A stretch of 64,000 nucleotides of DNA from Kocuria turfanensis (GCF_001580365.1 NZ_CP014480.1:558001-622000); one strand, 5' to 3'. Numbered from the stretch's first letter, positions 1-9,461 are shown. Translations and numbers: made by a program. Notes: generated by a model from the letters alone, not told the origin.

Positions 1-869
1 CCGACCATGGTGGGCACGGACCCGAGGTCGTCGTCCACGTGCAGGTTGCGGGTCGCCACGTCGGCGATCTCGTAGAGCTTGGGCAGGTCCATGAGGGTGC
101 CCTCCTCCTTGATCATGCGCGCCAGCGAGGCCAGGAAGGACTGCTGGGAGCGGATCCGGCTGGTGTCCCCGCCGTCCCCGAACGCGGCCCGGCTGCGCAG
201 GAACGCCAGGGCCTGCTCGCCCTCGACCGAGGACACGCCGGCGGGCAGCTCCAGGCCGGACTTCGGGTCGTCGACGGCCTCGTTGACGCACACCTCGACC
301 CCGCCCACCGTGGAGGAGAGCTCCTTGACGGCGTTGAAGTCGGCGAGCATGAAGTGGTCGATCTTCAGGCCCGTCATCCGGTTGACCGTGGCGACCGTGC
401 ACCCGGGGCCGCCGTTGGCGATCGCCGAGTTCAGCATCGCGTCCTCCTCGGCCGGGTGCACCTCCCCCGACTCGGGGTCGGTGCACTGCGGGATGTCGGC
501 CACCAGGTCGCGCGGGAGCGAGACGACCGTGACGCCGCTGCGGTCCTCGGCCACGTGCACGAGCATCATGACGTCCGTCAGGCCGGACCCGGAGCTGTCG
601 TCGTCGTCGCCGTACTGGTCGTTGCCCTCGCCCTCACGGGTGTCGGTGCCCATCACCAGGACGTCCAGCGGCCCCTCCTCGACCGTGCCGGAGCCGTCGC
701 CGAGGTCCAGCGGGGACGTGTCCAGGTTGGACTGCAGCCGCCAGGTCGCCGCCAGGCCGGCGCCGAGGACCACGAGCAGCACCAGCACCACCGCGAGGGC
801 CGCCCAGCGTTTCCGGGACCATCGGCGGGCGCGCGGGCGCCCGGGGGCGTCGGGGGGCGTTGAGGACAC
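1..869 (-). CDS. LytR-CpsA-Psr (LCP) family cell-wall glycopolymer ligase, 3' end cut by window
   Basis: Members of this family transfer lipid-linked glycopolymers (teichoic acids, arabinogalactan or capsule) to peptidoglycan at the outer face of the membrane. The visible 289 codons begin at GTG 869 with AGGAG about 9 bases upstream. They show a basic N-terminus, one membrane segment at about residues 22-42, then the LCP fold: VLVMGTDTR, VSLPRDLVADIP, DHFMLADFNAVKEL and the C-terminal FLRSRAAFGDGGDTSRIRSQQ signature with its arginines. The protein runs off the left edge, so its C-terminus is unseen. A TAGCAT -10 box lies upstream at 945-950. The family assignment is firm; the polymer transferred cannot be told. 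Confidence 0.9.
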   Translation of the reverse strand, partial: MSSTPPDAPGRPRARRWSRKRWAALAVVLVLLVVLGAGLAATWRLQSNLDTSPLDLGDGSGTVEEGPLDVLVMGTDTREGEGNDQYGDDDDSSGSGLTDVMMLVHVAEDRSGVTVVSLPRDLVADIPQCTDPESGEVHPAEEDAMLNSAIANGGPGCTVATVNRMTGLKIDHFMLADFNAVKELSSTVGGVEVCVNEAVDDPKSGLELPAGVSSVEGEQALAFLRSRAAFGDGGDTSRIRSQQSFLASLARMIKEEGTLMDLPKLYEIADVATRNLHVDDDLGSVPTMV

Positions 870-944
870 GGTGATCTTCTCCTGGAACGGCCGCGGCGGG
901 GGCCGGGGTCGGGGGGACGGCGCCCGGCCGGGGCGCCGGGAGCC

Positions 945-950
945 ATGCTA
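945..950 (-). promoter_or_regulatory. Putative -10 box (TAGCAT) of the LCP gene
   Basis: On the minus strand TAGCAT lies about 75 bases upstream of the GTG start at 869. It matches the actinobacterial TANNNT -10 pattern; no clear -35 box is visible. Confidence 0.4.
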
Positions 951-1028
951 GTCGTGCGCGGCGCGGCCCGTGACGGGCCACGCGGTGGGGGCGCCCGGTG
1001 GAGGCGCACGGCGGGGGCCGCGCGCCGG

Positions 1029-1045
1029 GGCCGGGTCGCCCGGCC
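1029..1045 (-). terminator. Short GC hairpin at the era stop codon
   Basis: GGCCGGG, loop of 3, CCCGGCC. The stem abuts the era TAG stop codon (minus strand). There is no T-run, as is usual for GC-rich actinobacterial terminators. It could equally be a chance GC palindrome. Confidence 0.35.
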
Positions 1046-2124
1046 TAGAAGCCCAGGCGGGAGAGCTGCTTGGGGTCGCGCTGCCACTCCTTGGCGACCT
1101 TCACGTGCAGGTCGAGGTAGACCTTGGTGCCCAGCAGGGCCTCGATGGCGGTGCGGGAGCGGGTGCCGATCTCGCGCAGCCGGGAGCCGCCCTTGCCGAT
1201 GATGATGGCCTTCTGCGACGACCGCTCCACGTAGACGTTGACCCGCACGTCCAGCAGGGGCCGGTCGGCCGGGCGGCCCTCGCGCGGGACCATCTCCTCG
1301 ACCACGACCGCCAGGGAGTGCGGCAGCTCGTCGCGCACTCCCTCGAGGGCCGCCTCGCGGACGAGCTCCGCGACCATGGTCAGCTCGGGCTCGTCGGTCA
1401 GCTCCCCGTCGGGGTACAGCGCCGGCGACTCGGGCATCCGGGCGACGAGCAGCTGCGCGAGGGCCTCCACCTGGAAGCCGTCCACGGCGGAGACGGGGAT
1501 GACGTCGGCCCACCCGGGCTCCGGGGCGGGCGCGGCCGGCGCGGGCGCGGCCGGTCCGCGGTGCCGCGGCTTCCGGGCGGCGCGCTCGGCCCGCTCGGCG
1601 CGGGCCTGGTGCTCGGCCGCCATGACGGAGCGGCCGAGCTCGGTGACGGCCAGCAGCTGCTCCGTGAGCTCGGCGCGGGAGACGGTGTCGGTCTTCGTCA
1701 CGATCGCGACGACGGGCTTGTTGCCGGAGGCGGCCAGCTGCTGGGCGATGTAGCGGTCCCCCGGGCCGATCTTCTGGTCGGCGGGGACGCAGAAGCCGAT
1801 GACGTCGACCTCCGCGAGGGTGTCGGCCACGAGGTCGTTGAGCCGCTCGCCCAGCAGGGTCCGCGGCCGGTGCAGCCCGGGGGTGTCCACCAGGACGAGC
1901 TGCCCCTCGGGGCGGTGCACGATGCCGCGGATGGTGTGGCGCGTGGTCTGCGGGCGGTTGGAGGTGATCGCGACCTTCTGCCCGACCAGGGCGTTGGTCA
2001 GCGTGGACTTGCCGGCGTTGGGGCGGCCGACGAGCACCGCGAACCCGGCGCGGAACGGCCCGGCGGGCTCGGTGGGCTCGGTCGGCTCGGCGGGTGTGGG
2101 CTCGTCGGGGGTGGGCTCAGACAT
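1045..2124 (-). CDS. era: GTPase Era, 30S ribosome assembly factor
   Basis: Era is a GTPase that binds the 3' end of 16S rRNA during 30S maturation. The 359 residues carry GRPNAGKST (G1, residues 33-41), DTPG (G3), TKTD (G4) and a C-terminal KH domain with IIIGKGGSRLREIG. It is longer than the usual ~300 residues because of a proline/glutamate-rich N-terminal tail (about 22 residues, PTEPTEP repeats) and an alanine/proline-rich insert before the VIPVSA segment of the G domain. The start overlaps the upstream CBS-domain gene by 8 bases. It ends the phoH-ybeY-CNNM-era run, a conserved actinobacterial gene order. Confidence 0.97.
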   Translation of the reverse strand: MSEPTPDEPTPAEPTEPTEPAGPFRAGFAVLVGRPNAGKSTLTNALVGQKVAITSNRPQTTRHTIRGIVHRPEGQLVLVDTPGLHRPRTLLGERLNDLVADTLAEVDVIGFCVPADQKIGPGDRYIAQQLAASGNKPVVAIVTKTDTVSRAELTEQLLAVTELGRSVMAAEHQARAERAERAARKPRHRGPAAPAPAAPAPEPGWADVIPVSAVDGFQVEALAQLLVARMPESPALYPDGELTDEPELTMVAELVREAALEGVRDELPHSLAVVVEEMVPREGRPADRPLLDVRVNVYVERSSQKAIIIGKGGSRLREIGTRSRTAIEALLGTKVYLDLHVKVAKEWQRDPKQLSRLGF

Positions 2125-3445
2125 GGTGGTGGGACTCCTCCTCGGACTCCAGTGCGGCGGGGTCCACGGCCGTGGACCCCGGGGGAACCCACTCCGGGTC
2201 CCGGTGGACCTCCAGCTGGCCCACCCGGTTGCGCCGGCCCTCCAGGGTGACGGCTTCGAGGACGATGCCCTCGACGGTGGCGCGGGAGCCCACGATGGGC
2301 ACCCGGCCGATGCTCTTGGCCAGCAGCCCGCCGGCCGTGTCCACCTCGTCGTCCTCGAGGTCGACGCCGAACAGGTCGCCCAGGTCCTCGACCCCGAGGG
2401 CGGCCGAGACGCGGTAGCGGCCGTCGCCGAGCTCGGCGACCTCGGGCTTCTCGCGGTCGTACTCGTCGACGATCTCCCCGAGCAGCTCCTCGATGAGGTC
2501 CTCCAGGGTCACCAGCCCGGCGGTGCCGCCGTACTCGTCGACGACGACGGCCACGTGGATGGACTCGAGCTGCATCTCGCGCAGCAGCTCGTTGACCTTC
2601 TTGGACTCCGGCACGTAGCGGACCTCGCGGGCCAGCTCGGACAGCCCGCCGATCCGCAGGTCGGCGCCCTGCCGGTGCACGCGCTCGGCGAGGTCCTTCT
2701 GGTAGAGGATCCCGAGCACGTCGTCGGCGCTCTCCCCGATGACGGGGATCCGGGAGTAGCCCGAGCGGAAGAAGAGGTTCAGGGCGTTGTCCACGGTCTC
2801 GTCGTCGTCGATGGTCACCATGTCGGTGCGCGGCACCATGACGGCCCGGACGTTCGTGTCGTCGAGGTCGAAGACCGAGTGCAGCAGCTCGGCCTCGTTG
2901 TCCTCGATGACGTCCTGGTCGGTGGACCGGTCGACGAACTCGAGCAGCTCCTCCTCGGTGAGGAAGCCGGGGGCGGCGTGCCCGGGCGCCCGGGCGACGG
3001 AGGAGCCCAGGCGCACGAGCAGGCCCGGCACGGGCCCCAGCAGCGCGCGCAGCACGCGCACGAGGCCCGAGGTGAACCGGACGGTGCCGGCCGGGTTGCT
3101 GCGGCCCACCTGGCGGGGCGACACCCCGGTGAGGACGAAGCCCACCGCGGCCATCACCACGGTGGCGAGCAGGCCGGCGAGCCAGACGTCCCCGAGCCCG
3201 TGGAACATCGCGAGGGCCACGGCCACGGCCGAGGCGGTCTCGAACCACACCGTCCAGAAGCGCAGGGCGTGCAGGTGGGCGGTGGGCGTGGCCAGCAGCT
3301 TCGCGGCGGCCGAGCCGGGGTCCTCCCGGACGATGGTCTCGGCGTCGGCGCGCGGCAGGTAGGTCAGGCCGGTCTCCGCGGCGGTGAGCACGAACGCCGT
3401 GCACAGGAACACGACGGCCGCGAGGACCAGGACGGCGGTGGTCAC
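2117..3445 (-). CDS. CNNM/hemolysin-C family membrane protein (DUF21-CBS-CorC_HlyC)
   Basis: The 442 residues show an N-terminal DUF21 domain of about four membrane helices (starting MTTAVLVLAAVVFLCTAFVL), a pair of CBS domains (VMVPRTDMVTIDDDETVDNAL and HVAVVVDEYGGTAGLVTLEDLIEEL) and a C-terminal CorC_HlyC domain. Relatives are linked to magnesium or cobalt transport or efflux; the old name 'hemolysin' is misleading. The start is GTG. It lies 6 bases after ybeY and overlaps era, so it is translated within the phoH-ybeY-era operon. The substrate is not evident from sequence. Confidence 0.92.
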   Translation of the reverse strand: MTTAVLVLAAVVFLCTAFVLTAAETGLTYLPRADAETIVREDPGSAAAKLLATPTAHLHALRFWTVWFETASAVAVALAMFHGLGDVWLAGLLATVVMAAVGFVLTGVSPRQVGRSNPAGTVRFTSGLVRVLRALLGPVPGLLVRLGSSVARAPGHAAPGFLTEEELLEFVDRSTDQDVIEDNEAELLHSVFDLDDTNVRAVMVPRTDMVTIDDDETVDNALNLFFRSGYSRIPVIGESADDVLGILYQKDLAERVHRQGADLRIGGLSELAREVRYVPESKKVNELLREMQLESIHVAVVVDEYGGTAGLVTLEDLIEELLGEIVDEYDREKPEVAELGDGRYRVSAALGVEDLGDLFGVDLEDDEVDTAGGLLAKSIGRVPIVGSRATVEGIVLEAVTLEGRRNRVGQLEVHRDPEWVPPGSTAVDPAALESEEESHHHV

Positions 3446-3451
3446 GGGGCG

Positions 3452-3958
3452 CTACTCCATGGTCTCGACCGGGGCGGGCCGGCCGAGGAAGTCGGTGAGC
3501 AGGTCCCGCTGCAGGGCGAACATGACGCGCCGCTCGTCGGGCTCGGCGTGGTCGTGGCCCAGCAGGTGCAGGATCCCGTGGGTGGTGAGCAGGCACAGCT
3601 CGTCCGCGACCGAGTGCCCGGCGGCCTCGGCCTGGCGGCGGGCCACCGGCGGGCACAGCACGATGTCGCCGAGGGTCCCCTCCGCGGGCTCCTCCGGGGT
3701 GCCGGGGCGCAGCTCGTCCATGGGGAAGGACAGCACGTCCGTGGCGCCGGGCAGGTCCATCCACTCGACGTGCAGGCGCGCCATCTCTTCCTCGCCGACG
3801 ACCGCGATCGACAGCTCCGCGTCGGGGTGCACGTGCAGCCGCCGCAGGACGTGCTCGGCGAGCCGGCCCAGCAGCTCGACGTCGACGGCGGCCCACGCCG
3901 CGCGGTCCGCGGCCGGCACGTCCTCGGGGTCGGCCTGGAGGTCGAACTCGACGGCCAT
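3452..3958 (-). CDS. ybeY: Endoribonuclease YbeY, rRNA maturation factor
   Basis: YbeY is a single-strand-specific metal-dependent endoribonuclease needed for 16S rRNA 3' end processing and ribosome quality control. The 168-residue protein has the family's zinc motif HGILHLLGHDH, with His127, His131 and His137 as the metal ligands, and the conserved TDVLSFPMDE segment. Start ATG 3958 overlaps the phoH stop by one base (TGATG), implying translational coupling. PhoH and YbeY next to Era is a common and functionally coherent arrangement. Confidence 0.97.
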   Translation of the reverse strand: MAVEFDLQADPEDVPAADRAAWAAVDVELLGRLAEHVLRRLHVHPDAELSIAVVGEEEMARLHVEWMDLPGATDVLSFPMDELRPGTPEEPAEGTLGDIVLCPPVARRQAEAAGHSVADELCLLTTHGILHLLGHDHAEPDERRVMFALQRDLLTDFLGRPAPVETME

Positions 3959-5043
3959 CAGGCGCGCTCCCCGTCCTCGGGGGCCGCACCGCTCTCGGCG
4001 GCCCGTGCCGCCCGCGTGCTCTCCTTGCGCTCCCGGCGCTCGTTGCGCCGCCGGTTGGTGGTGTCGAAGGCGTCGTAGGCGCTGACGATGCGGCTCACCA
4101 GCTCGTGGCGCACGACGTCCTCCGCGGTCATCTCGGTGAACGCGACGTCCTGGACGCCGCCGAGCACGTGCTGGACCTGGCGCAGCCCGGAGGAGGCGCT
4201 CCCGGGCAGGTCCACCTGGGTGACGTCGCCGGTGATCACCATCTTCGAGCCGAAGCCCAGGCGGGTGAGGAACATCTTCATCTGCTCGGGCGTGGTGTTC
4301 TGCGCCTCGTCGAGGATGATGAACGCGTCGTTGAGGGTCCGCCCGCGCATGTACGCGAGGGGGGCCACCTCGATCGTGCCCGCCTCCATGAGCCGCGGGA
4401 TGGACTCCGGGTCCATCATGTCGTGCAGCGCGTCGTAGAGCGGGCGCAGGTACGGGTCGATCTTCTCGCTCAGCGTCCCCGGCAGGAACCCGAGACGCTC
4501 CCCCGCCTCCACGGCCGGGCGCGTGAGGATGATCCGGGAGACCTCCTTGGCCTGCAGCGCCTGGACGGCCTTGGCCATGGCCAGGTAGGTCTTGCCCGTG
4601 CCGGCCGGGCCGATGCCGAACACCACGGTGTGCTCGTCGATGGCGTCGACGTAGGACTTCTGGTGCAGGGTCTTGGGCCGGATCTTGCGGCCCCGGCTGG
4701 AGAGGATGTTCTGGGTCAGCGCTCCGCTGGGCCGGGCGGAGAGGTCGCGGCCGATGAGCTCGAGCAGCTGCGTGATCACCTGGGGGGTGATCGCGGTCTC
4801 GCGCCCGGCGAGGACCTTGAGCTCGTCGAAGAGCGTCGCGGCGATCTGCACGGGGCCGCTCGGGCCCTCGATGCCGAGCTCCAGCTCCCGCGGGCGGGTC
4901 GAGAGGCCGGGGAAGGCCGTCTCGACCTGGCGCAGGGTGTCGTCCCCGGAGCCGAGGCAGCGGACCATGGTCTCGCGGTCGGGAAAGGTGATGACGGTGC
5001 GGGCCGTCAGTGGGCGCGTGGTGCCGGGCAGCGTCTCAGTCAT
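3958..5043 (-). CDS. PhoH family P-loop ATPase
   Basis: This is a PhoH-like protein, a P-loop ATPase with probable RNA helicase or RNA-handling function. Walker A is GPAGTGKT and Walker B is IILDEAQNTT, followed by TGD and a basic C-terminal tail rich in Arg/Glu. I placed the start at ATG 5043 (361 residues) because the family homology begins soon after, at RTVITFPDRETMVRCLG. The frame stays open to GTG 5130, but that extension encodes a low-complexity (PA)n stretch from a 12-bp repeat. Neither start has a good ribosome binding site. It is first in the ybeY-CNNM-era operon. Confidence 0.92.
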   Translation of the reverse strand: MTETLPGTTRPLTARTVITFPDRETMVRCLGSGDDTLRQVETAFPGLSTRPRELELGIEGPSGPVQIAATLFDELKVLAGRETAITPQVITQLLELIGRDLSARPSGALTQNILSSRGRKIRPKTLHQKSYVDAIDEHTVVFGIGPAGTGKTYLAMAKAVQALQAKEVSRIILTRPAVEAGERLGFLPGTLSEKIDPYLRPLYDALHDMMDPESIPRLMEAGTIEVAPLAYMRGRTLNDAFIILDEAQNTTPEQMKMFLTRLGFGSKMVITGDVTQVDLPGSASSGLRQVQHVLGGVQDVAFTEMTAEDVVRHELVSRIVSAYDAFDTTNRRRNERRERKESTRAARAAESGAAPEDGERA

Positions 5044-5094
5044 GGGTGCGGCCCGTGGGGCCGTGCTCTCGCTCTCTCGATGGGTGCTGTGCTT

Positions 5095-5130
5095 CGGTGC
5101 GGGTGCCGGTGCGGGTGCCGGTGCGGGCAC
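5095..5130. repeat. 12-bp tandem repeat, three copies, upstream of phoH
   Basis: Unit CGGTGCGGGTGC occurs at 5095-5106 and 5107-5118, with a near copy at 5119-5130. It sits in the 339-bp divergent spacer (5044-5382) between phoH and the GerMN lipoprotein gene. Apart from this array I see no further gene or convincing promoter pair in the spacer; a slightly less GC-rich patch lies at about 5215-5240. Confidence 0.85.
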
Positions 5131-5382
5131 CGTGGTGCGGCGGCGGGCGCCCCGCGGGGGCCGGCCCTGCTACCAGGGTACCGCGCGGCCCCGGCGCCCG
5201 GGCCCGCCGGTGCGGAGATTCCGATTTGGTATCGGTCACGGTGGCGCGGCCGTTCCGGGCGTGGGGCCCCGGGACGCTGTGCTGGAATGGTCGGGTCCTC
5301 CGGCAGGGGGACGGGTGCGGCCCCCGGCCGGCCGCACCGGCATCCCCCACCGACCCCGCAGAGACGAGGTGCGCGTCCCCCC

Positions 5383-6345
5383 ATGGCCCCTGACCTGTTC
5401 CGGCCCCCCACCGGGGGCGCCCGCCGCCGCGCGGTCGCGCTGTCCACGGCCTGCCTCCTCGTCCTCGCCGGGTGCGCCCCGGGGGCCGGGCCGGCGCCCC
5501 ACGACGCCGTTCCCGCCTCCGGCACGGCGCCCGTCTCCGCGGCTGCCGCCGCGCCCGGCCCGGCGAGCAGCGGCTCCGGCGCCGCCGGCGGCAGCAGCAG
5601 CGCGGTCGCCACCACGAAGGTCCCGGTCTACTGGGTGGGGGCGGCCGACGGGGAGCAGCGGCTGTTCCGCGAGTTCCGGGACGCCGCCGAGGGCCCGACG
5701 GCCGTGGACCCCATCGCGGCAGCGGCCGGGCTGCTGACCACCGCCGCGCCCCAGGACCCCGGCTACCGCACCCTCTGGTCCCCGGTGGACCAGGTGGGCA
5801 GCTCCACGTCCCCGGACGGCACGATCACCGTCGACCTGCCCGCCGAGGCCTTCCGCGCCGGCCTGGACGAGCAGGACGCGCGCCTGGCGCTCCAGCAGCT
5901 CGCCCACACCGTGACGGCCACGGCGAGCAGCACGGGGCTGCTGCCGCAGAACGCCGAGCCCGAGGTGGTGGTGCTCGTGGACGGGAGGGCCCGGGAGGAG
6001 GTCTTCGGCTCCGTCCGGCTCGACGAGCCCCTGCGCCCCGACGGGAGCCTGGAGGCGCCCCTGTGGCTGCTGGACCCCCGGGAGGGCCCGCACCCCGAGG
6101 GCGCCGTCGAGATCTCCGGCCGGGCCCTGGAGGGCGTGGCCGACTGCCGGTGGGCGGTCCTCGACGAGGACGGGGCGACGGTCGCCGGCGGCGCGGTGCG
6201 CACCACCGCACGCGACGACGGGACGGTCGGGTTCCGCACGGAGGTCGAGCTGGCCCCCGGCCGGTACGAGGTGACGGTCACGGGCCGGGACGCCGAGGGC
6301 GGGACCGTGCGCGACGACGGCGCCGTGGAGGTCGTCCCGCGCTGA
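5383..6345 (+). CDS. GerMN-domain lipoprotein
   Basis: The 320-residue exported protein starts at ATG 5383. An arginine-rich n-region and hydrophobic core lead to the lipobox LVLAGC, giving a lipid-anchored product. A disordered Ala/Ser/Gly/Pro linker follows, then a GerMN domain (KVPVYWVGAADGEQRLFREF to about residue 200) and a C-terminal beta-rich segment like the Gmad2 immunoglobulin-like domain (PEGAVEISGRALEGVADCRW onward). In actinobacteria such proteins are cell-envelope lipoproteins (LpqB-like domain set), not sporulation proteins. It is monocistronic, divergent from phoH and convergent with rsmE. The specific role is unknown. Confidence 0.85.
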   Translation: MAPDLFRPPTGGARRRAVALSTACLLVLAGCAPGAGPAPHDAVPASGTAPVSAAAAAPGPASSGSGAAGGSSSAVATTKVPVYWVGAADGEQRLFREFRDAAEGPTAVDPIAAAAGLLTTAAPQDPGYRTLWSPVDQVGSSTSPDGTITVDLPAEAFRAGLDEQDARLALQQLAHTVTATASSTGLLPQNAEPEVVVLVDGRAREEVFGSVRLDEPLRPDGSLEAPLWLLDPREGPHPEGAVEISGRALEGVADCRWAVLDEDGATVAGGAVRTTARDDGTVGFRTEVELAPGRYEVTVTGRDAEGGTVRDDGAVEVVPR

Positions 6346-6384
6346 GCGGCCGGGCCCGCCGGGACGTGTGCGGGGCGACCCGGC

Positions 6385-7164
6385 TCAGCCGGGGGCGCCG
6401 TCCCAGCGGCCCAGCGCGGCGCTGAGCACGGCCAGGGCGACCGGGCCGGCGGTGGAGCTGCGCAGCACCTCGGGCCCGAGACGCAGCGTCCGCGCCCCGG
6501 CGCCGGCCAGGGCCTCGAGCTCGCCCGGGGCGATGCCGCCCTCCGGGCCGACGACGAGCACGATCCGCTCCGCCGCCTCCCAGGGCCGGTGCGGACCGCC
6601 GAGCAGTCCCGCGAGGGAGTCCCGGGCCTGCTCGTGCAGCACGACCCCGGCCGTGCCCGGCCGCCCCAGCAGAGCGGCCAGCTCACGGGTGGTGCTCAGC
6701 GGCAGGACCTCGGGCCAGTGCGCCCGGCGGGACTGCTTGGCGGCGGCCGCCACGGTGTGCACCCACTTGTCGTGGCTCTTGGCGGCACGCTCCTTCTTCC
6801 ACCGCACGATGGAGCGCTCCGCCTGCCACGGCACCACCGCGTCGACGCCCAGCTCGGTGGCCGTCTCGACGGCGAGGAGGTCGCGCTCTCCCTTGGCCAG
6901 CGCCTGGGCGAGCACCAGCCGGGGCCGGCGGAGCGGGTCCGCGCTCACCGCGGCCAGGCGCACGTCCATGCTGTCCCTCCCGGCGGCGACCAGCTCCCCG
7001 GTCGCCCGCGCGCCCGCGCCGTCGACCAGCTCGAGGCGCTCCCCGGGACCGAGGCGGCGCACGGTGACGGCGTGGCGGGCCTCCGGCCCGGTGACGGAGA
7101 GCACCGCGCCCGGGCCGAGCCCGTCGAGCCGGCCGGGCTCCACCTTGAAGACGGGCAGGCTCAC
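6385..7164 (-). CDS. rsmE: 16S rRNA (uracil-1498-N3)-methyltransferase RsmE
   Basis: RsmE methylates N3 of U1498 in 16S rRNA using S-adenosylmethionine. The 259 residues contain an N-terminal PUA-like domain and a C-terminal SPOUT knot with [18 protein letters not shown] and [18 protein letters not shown], the diagnostic cofactor-binding motifs. The GTG start overlaps the dnaJ stop (GTGA), so it is translated in the hrcA-dnaJ-rsmE transcript, a typical actinobacterial grouping. Confidence 0.97.
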   Translation of the reverse strand: MSLPVFKVEPGRLDGLGPGAVLSVTGPEARHAVTVRRLGPGERLELVDGAGARATGELVAAGRDSMDVRLAAVSADPLRRPRLVLAQALAKGERDLLAVETATELGVDAVVPWQAERSIVRWKKERAAKSHDKWVHTVAAAAKQSRRAHWPEVLPLSTTRELAALLGRPGTAGVVLHEQARDSLAGLLGGPHRPWEAAERIVLVVGPEGGIAPGELEALAGAGARTLRLGPEVLRSSTAGPVALAVLSAALGRWDGAPG

Positions 7165-8309
7165 AGGTCGAAGCGGTCCTTGAGCCGCGAGAAGAACCCG
7201 CCGGAGCCGGCGGGGCTGTTCAGCGTGGTGCCGGTGGCCTGCTCCTCCCCGCGCAGCCGGGAGAGCTGCTCCAGCAGCTCGCGCTGCTCGTCGTCGAGCC
7301 CCGTGGGCGTCTCGACCTCCAGGTGGACGTAGAGCTCACCGCGGCCGCCGCCGCGCAGCCGCGTGGCGCCGAGGTCGTGCAGGGTGACCGTGTGGCCCGT
7401 CTGGGTGCCCGGGGCCACCGGCACGTCGCGCTCCCCGTCGAAGGTCTCGAGGGTCACGGTGGTGCCCAGCGCCGCGGAGGTCATGGGCACGCGCACCCTG
7501 GCGTGCAGGTCGTCGCCCTGCCGCTCGAAGGTCGGGTCCGGGTCGACCTTGAGCTCGACGTAGAGGTCCCCGTTGGGGCCGCCGGCCGTGCCCGCCTCGC
7601 CCTGGCCGGAGAGGCGGATCCGGTTGCCGGAGGACACCCCGGCCGGGATCTTGACGGTCAGCGGGCGCCGGTCGCGCACCCGGCCCTCGCCGTAGCACTC
7701 GTGGCAGGGGTGCTTGATGACCGTGCCGAAGCCGTCGCAGGTGGCGCAGGGAGCCGCGGTCACCACGGTCCCGAGGATGGACTGCACCTGGCGCTGGACC
7801 TGGCCGGCGCCGTGGCAGACCTCGCAGGTCTCCGGGCGGGTGCCCTCCTGGCAGCAGCTGCCGTTGCAGGTGGGGCAGACCACCGCGGTGTCCACGGTGA
7901 TCTTCTTCTCGGTGCCGAAGACCGCGTCCTTGAGGGACACGCGCACGTTGATCAGCGCGTCCTGGCCCTGGCGGGTGCGGGAGGCGGGCCCGCGCCGGCC
8001 CGCCCCGGAGCCGCCGGCGCCCTGGAAGAAGGTGTCGAAGATGTCCTGGAAGCCGAAGCCGGTGCCCGGGAACCCGCCGCCGAAGCCGGTGTCGGTGCCG
8101 TTCTCGTTGCCGGTGGCGTCGTACACGCGCCGCTTCTCGGGGTCGGCGAGGACGTCGTTGGCGTGGGAGACGCGCTTGAACTCCTCCGCGGCCTCGGGGC
8201 TGGGGTTGACGTCCGGGTGCAGCTTGCGGGCCTTCTTCCGATAGGCCTTCTTGATCTCTTCCTGGCTGGCGTCGCGGGACACACCCAGGGTCTCGTAGTG
8301 ATTGCTCAC
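7161..8309 (-). CDS. dnaJ: Molecular chaperone DnaJ (DnaJ2 type)
   Basis: This co-chaperone stimulates the DnaK ATPase. The 382 residues comprise a J domain (1-70) with HPD at 31-33, a Gly/Phe-rich linker, four zinc motifs ([32 protein letters not shown]) and the C-terminal substrate-binding domains. The first zinc repeat reads CNGSC rather than CxGxG. The start is GTG. It follows hrcA after 71 bases, and the pairing with the repressor gene marks it as the hrcA-linked second dnaJ of actinobacteria; no dnaK or grpE lies in the window. Confidence 0.96.
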   Translation of the reverse strand: MSNHYETLGVSRDASQEEIKKAYRKKARKLHPDVNPSPEAAEEFKRVSHANDVLADPEKRRVYDATGNENGTDTGFGGGFPGTGFGFQDIFDTFFQGAGGSGAGRRGPASRTRQGQDALINVRVSLKDAVFGTEKKITVDTAVVCPTCNGSCCQEGTRPETCEVCHGAGQVQRQVQSILGTVVTAAPCATCDGFGTVIKHPCHECYGEGRVRDRRPLTVKIPAGVSSGNRIRLSGQGEAGTAGGPNGDLYVELKVDPDPTFERQGDDLHARVRVPMTSAALGTTVTLETFDGERDVPVAPGTQTGHTVTLHDLGATRLRGGGRGELYVHLEVETPTGLDDEQRELLEQLSRLRGEEQATGTTLNSPAGSGGFFSRLKDRFDL

Positions 8310-8351
8310 CGTGGTCCGTTCTGTCGAGAGGTCTGGTGGGAGTTCTGGTGC

Positions 8352-8373
8352 CGGGCCCCGGCGCCGGGGCCCG
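8352..8373 (-). terminator. Strong GC hairpin between hrcA and dnaJ
   Basis: CGGGCCCCGG and CCGGGGCCCG form a 10-bp perfect stem around a 2-base apex, just after the hrcA stop. It could attenuate or process the hrcA-dnaJ message, or be a partial terminator. The stem is seen directly; the role is inference. Confidence 0.5.
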
Positions 8374-8380
8374 CGGGGGC

Positions 8381-9388
8381 TCAGCCCCCGAGGATACGGG
8401 AGAGGTAGCGGGCGACGGCGCGCACGGCCGCCATCGTGGACGGGTAGTCCATGCGCATGGGGCCCACGACCCCGACCTTGGACTGGGGCCCGTAGCCGGT
8501 GGCGACGACCGCCGCCTCGGACAGGGGCCCCGCGGCGTTCTCCGCGCCGATGCGCACGGCCACGCCGCGGGCGTCCTGCTCCATCTCGGAGAGCAGCCGG
8601 AGCATGACGACCTGCTCCTCGAGCGCCTCCAGGACGGGACCGATGCTCAGGTGGAAGTCCCCGGTGGCGCGGGCCAGGTTGGCGGTGCCGGCCATGACCA
8701 TGCGGTGCTCGGCCCCGCCCGTGGCCAGGGCCCCGACGACCTCGGCCACCGTCTCCGCGGCCGGGCGCAGCGGGGGCGCCATGTCGGCGGTCATCGCCAC
8801 GAGCGCCGCGGGCACCGCGGCCAGGGAGCGGCCGACGGCCGCGGCCAGCACCCGGGCGCGCAGCTCGAGCAGCTGCGCCTCCTCCAGGGGGGCGGGCAGC
8901 ACGGCCACGCGCTGGGCGACCCGTCCGTTGGTGGGGATGAGCACCACGAGCACCCGGCCCGCGCCGAGGTCGACGACCTCCACGTGGCGCACCGTCACCC
9001 CGGACGCGTGCGGGTACTGCACGACGGCCACCTGGTGGGTGAGCTGGGCGAGCAGGCGCACGGTGCGCTCCATGACGTCGTCGATGTCCGCGGCGTCGTC
9101 GAGCAGGCTCTGGATGGCCCGGCGCTCCGGGCCGGAGAGCGGCTTGACGGCCGCGATCTGGTCCACGAAGGTCCGGTAGCCCTTGTCGGTCGGGATCCGG
9201 CCCGAGCTCGTGTGGGGGGCCGTGATCAGGCCCTCCTCCTCGAGCGCGGCCATGTCGTTGCGCACGGTGGCCGAGGAGACACCGAGCCGGTGCCGCTCCA
9301 CGAGGGCCTTGGAGCCCACGGGCTCCTGGAAGTGCACGTAGTCCTCCACGATGGCCTGCAGGATCTGCAGTCGTCTCGGATGGTTCAC
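8381..9388 (-). CDS. hrcA: Heat-inducible transcription repressor HrcA
   Basis: HrcA represses chaperone genes by binding CIRCE operators. The protein has 335 residues from GTG 9388, chosen because GGGAGGAG lies 4-5 bases upstream and the protein then starts [18 protein letters not shown], the N-terminal winged helix. The helix-turn-helix segment includes [19 protein letters not shown] and [18 protein letters not shown]; a GAF-like dimerisation domain follows. A CIRCE-like inverted repeat lies 38 bases upstream, indicating autoregulation of hrcA-dnaJ-rsmE. The frame stays open much further upstream but that part is antisense to the DUF3097 gene. Confidence 0.97.
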   Translation of the reverse strand: MNHPRRLQILQAIVEDYVHFQEPVGSKALVERHRLGVSSATVRNDMAALEEEGLITAPHTSSGRIPTDKGYRTFVDQIAAVKPLSGPERRAIQSLLDDAADIDDVMERTVRLLAQLTHQVAVVQYPHASGVTVRHVEVVDLGAGRVLVVLIPTNGRVAQRVAVLPAPLEEAQLLELRARVLAAAVGRSLAAVPAALVAMTADMAPPLRPAAETVAEVVGALATGGAEHRMVMAGTANLARATGDFHLSIGPVLEALEEQVVMLRLLSEMEQDARGVAVRIGAENAAGPLSEAAVVATGYGPQSKVGVVGPMRMDYPSTMAAVRAVARYLSRILGG

Positions 9389-9426
9389 GTCGCTCCTCCC
9401 CGTCGTCTCCTCGGCACCCGGGCCGC

Positions 9427-9453
9427 CTGGCACTCGGGCGGCCACAGTGCCAG
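9427..9453. promoter_or_regulatory. CIRCE-like HrcA operator
   Basis: CTGGCACTC, 9-base spacer, CAGTGCCAG: exact 9-9-9 CIRCE geometry, an 8-bp inverted repeat, and 13 of 18 arm positions matching TTAGCACTC-N9-GAGTGCTAA. It lies immediately downstream of a TACACT -10 box (9462-9467, minus strand), so HrcA bound here would block its own promoter. Confidence 0.8.
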
Positions 9454-9461
9454 CGCGATCC

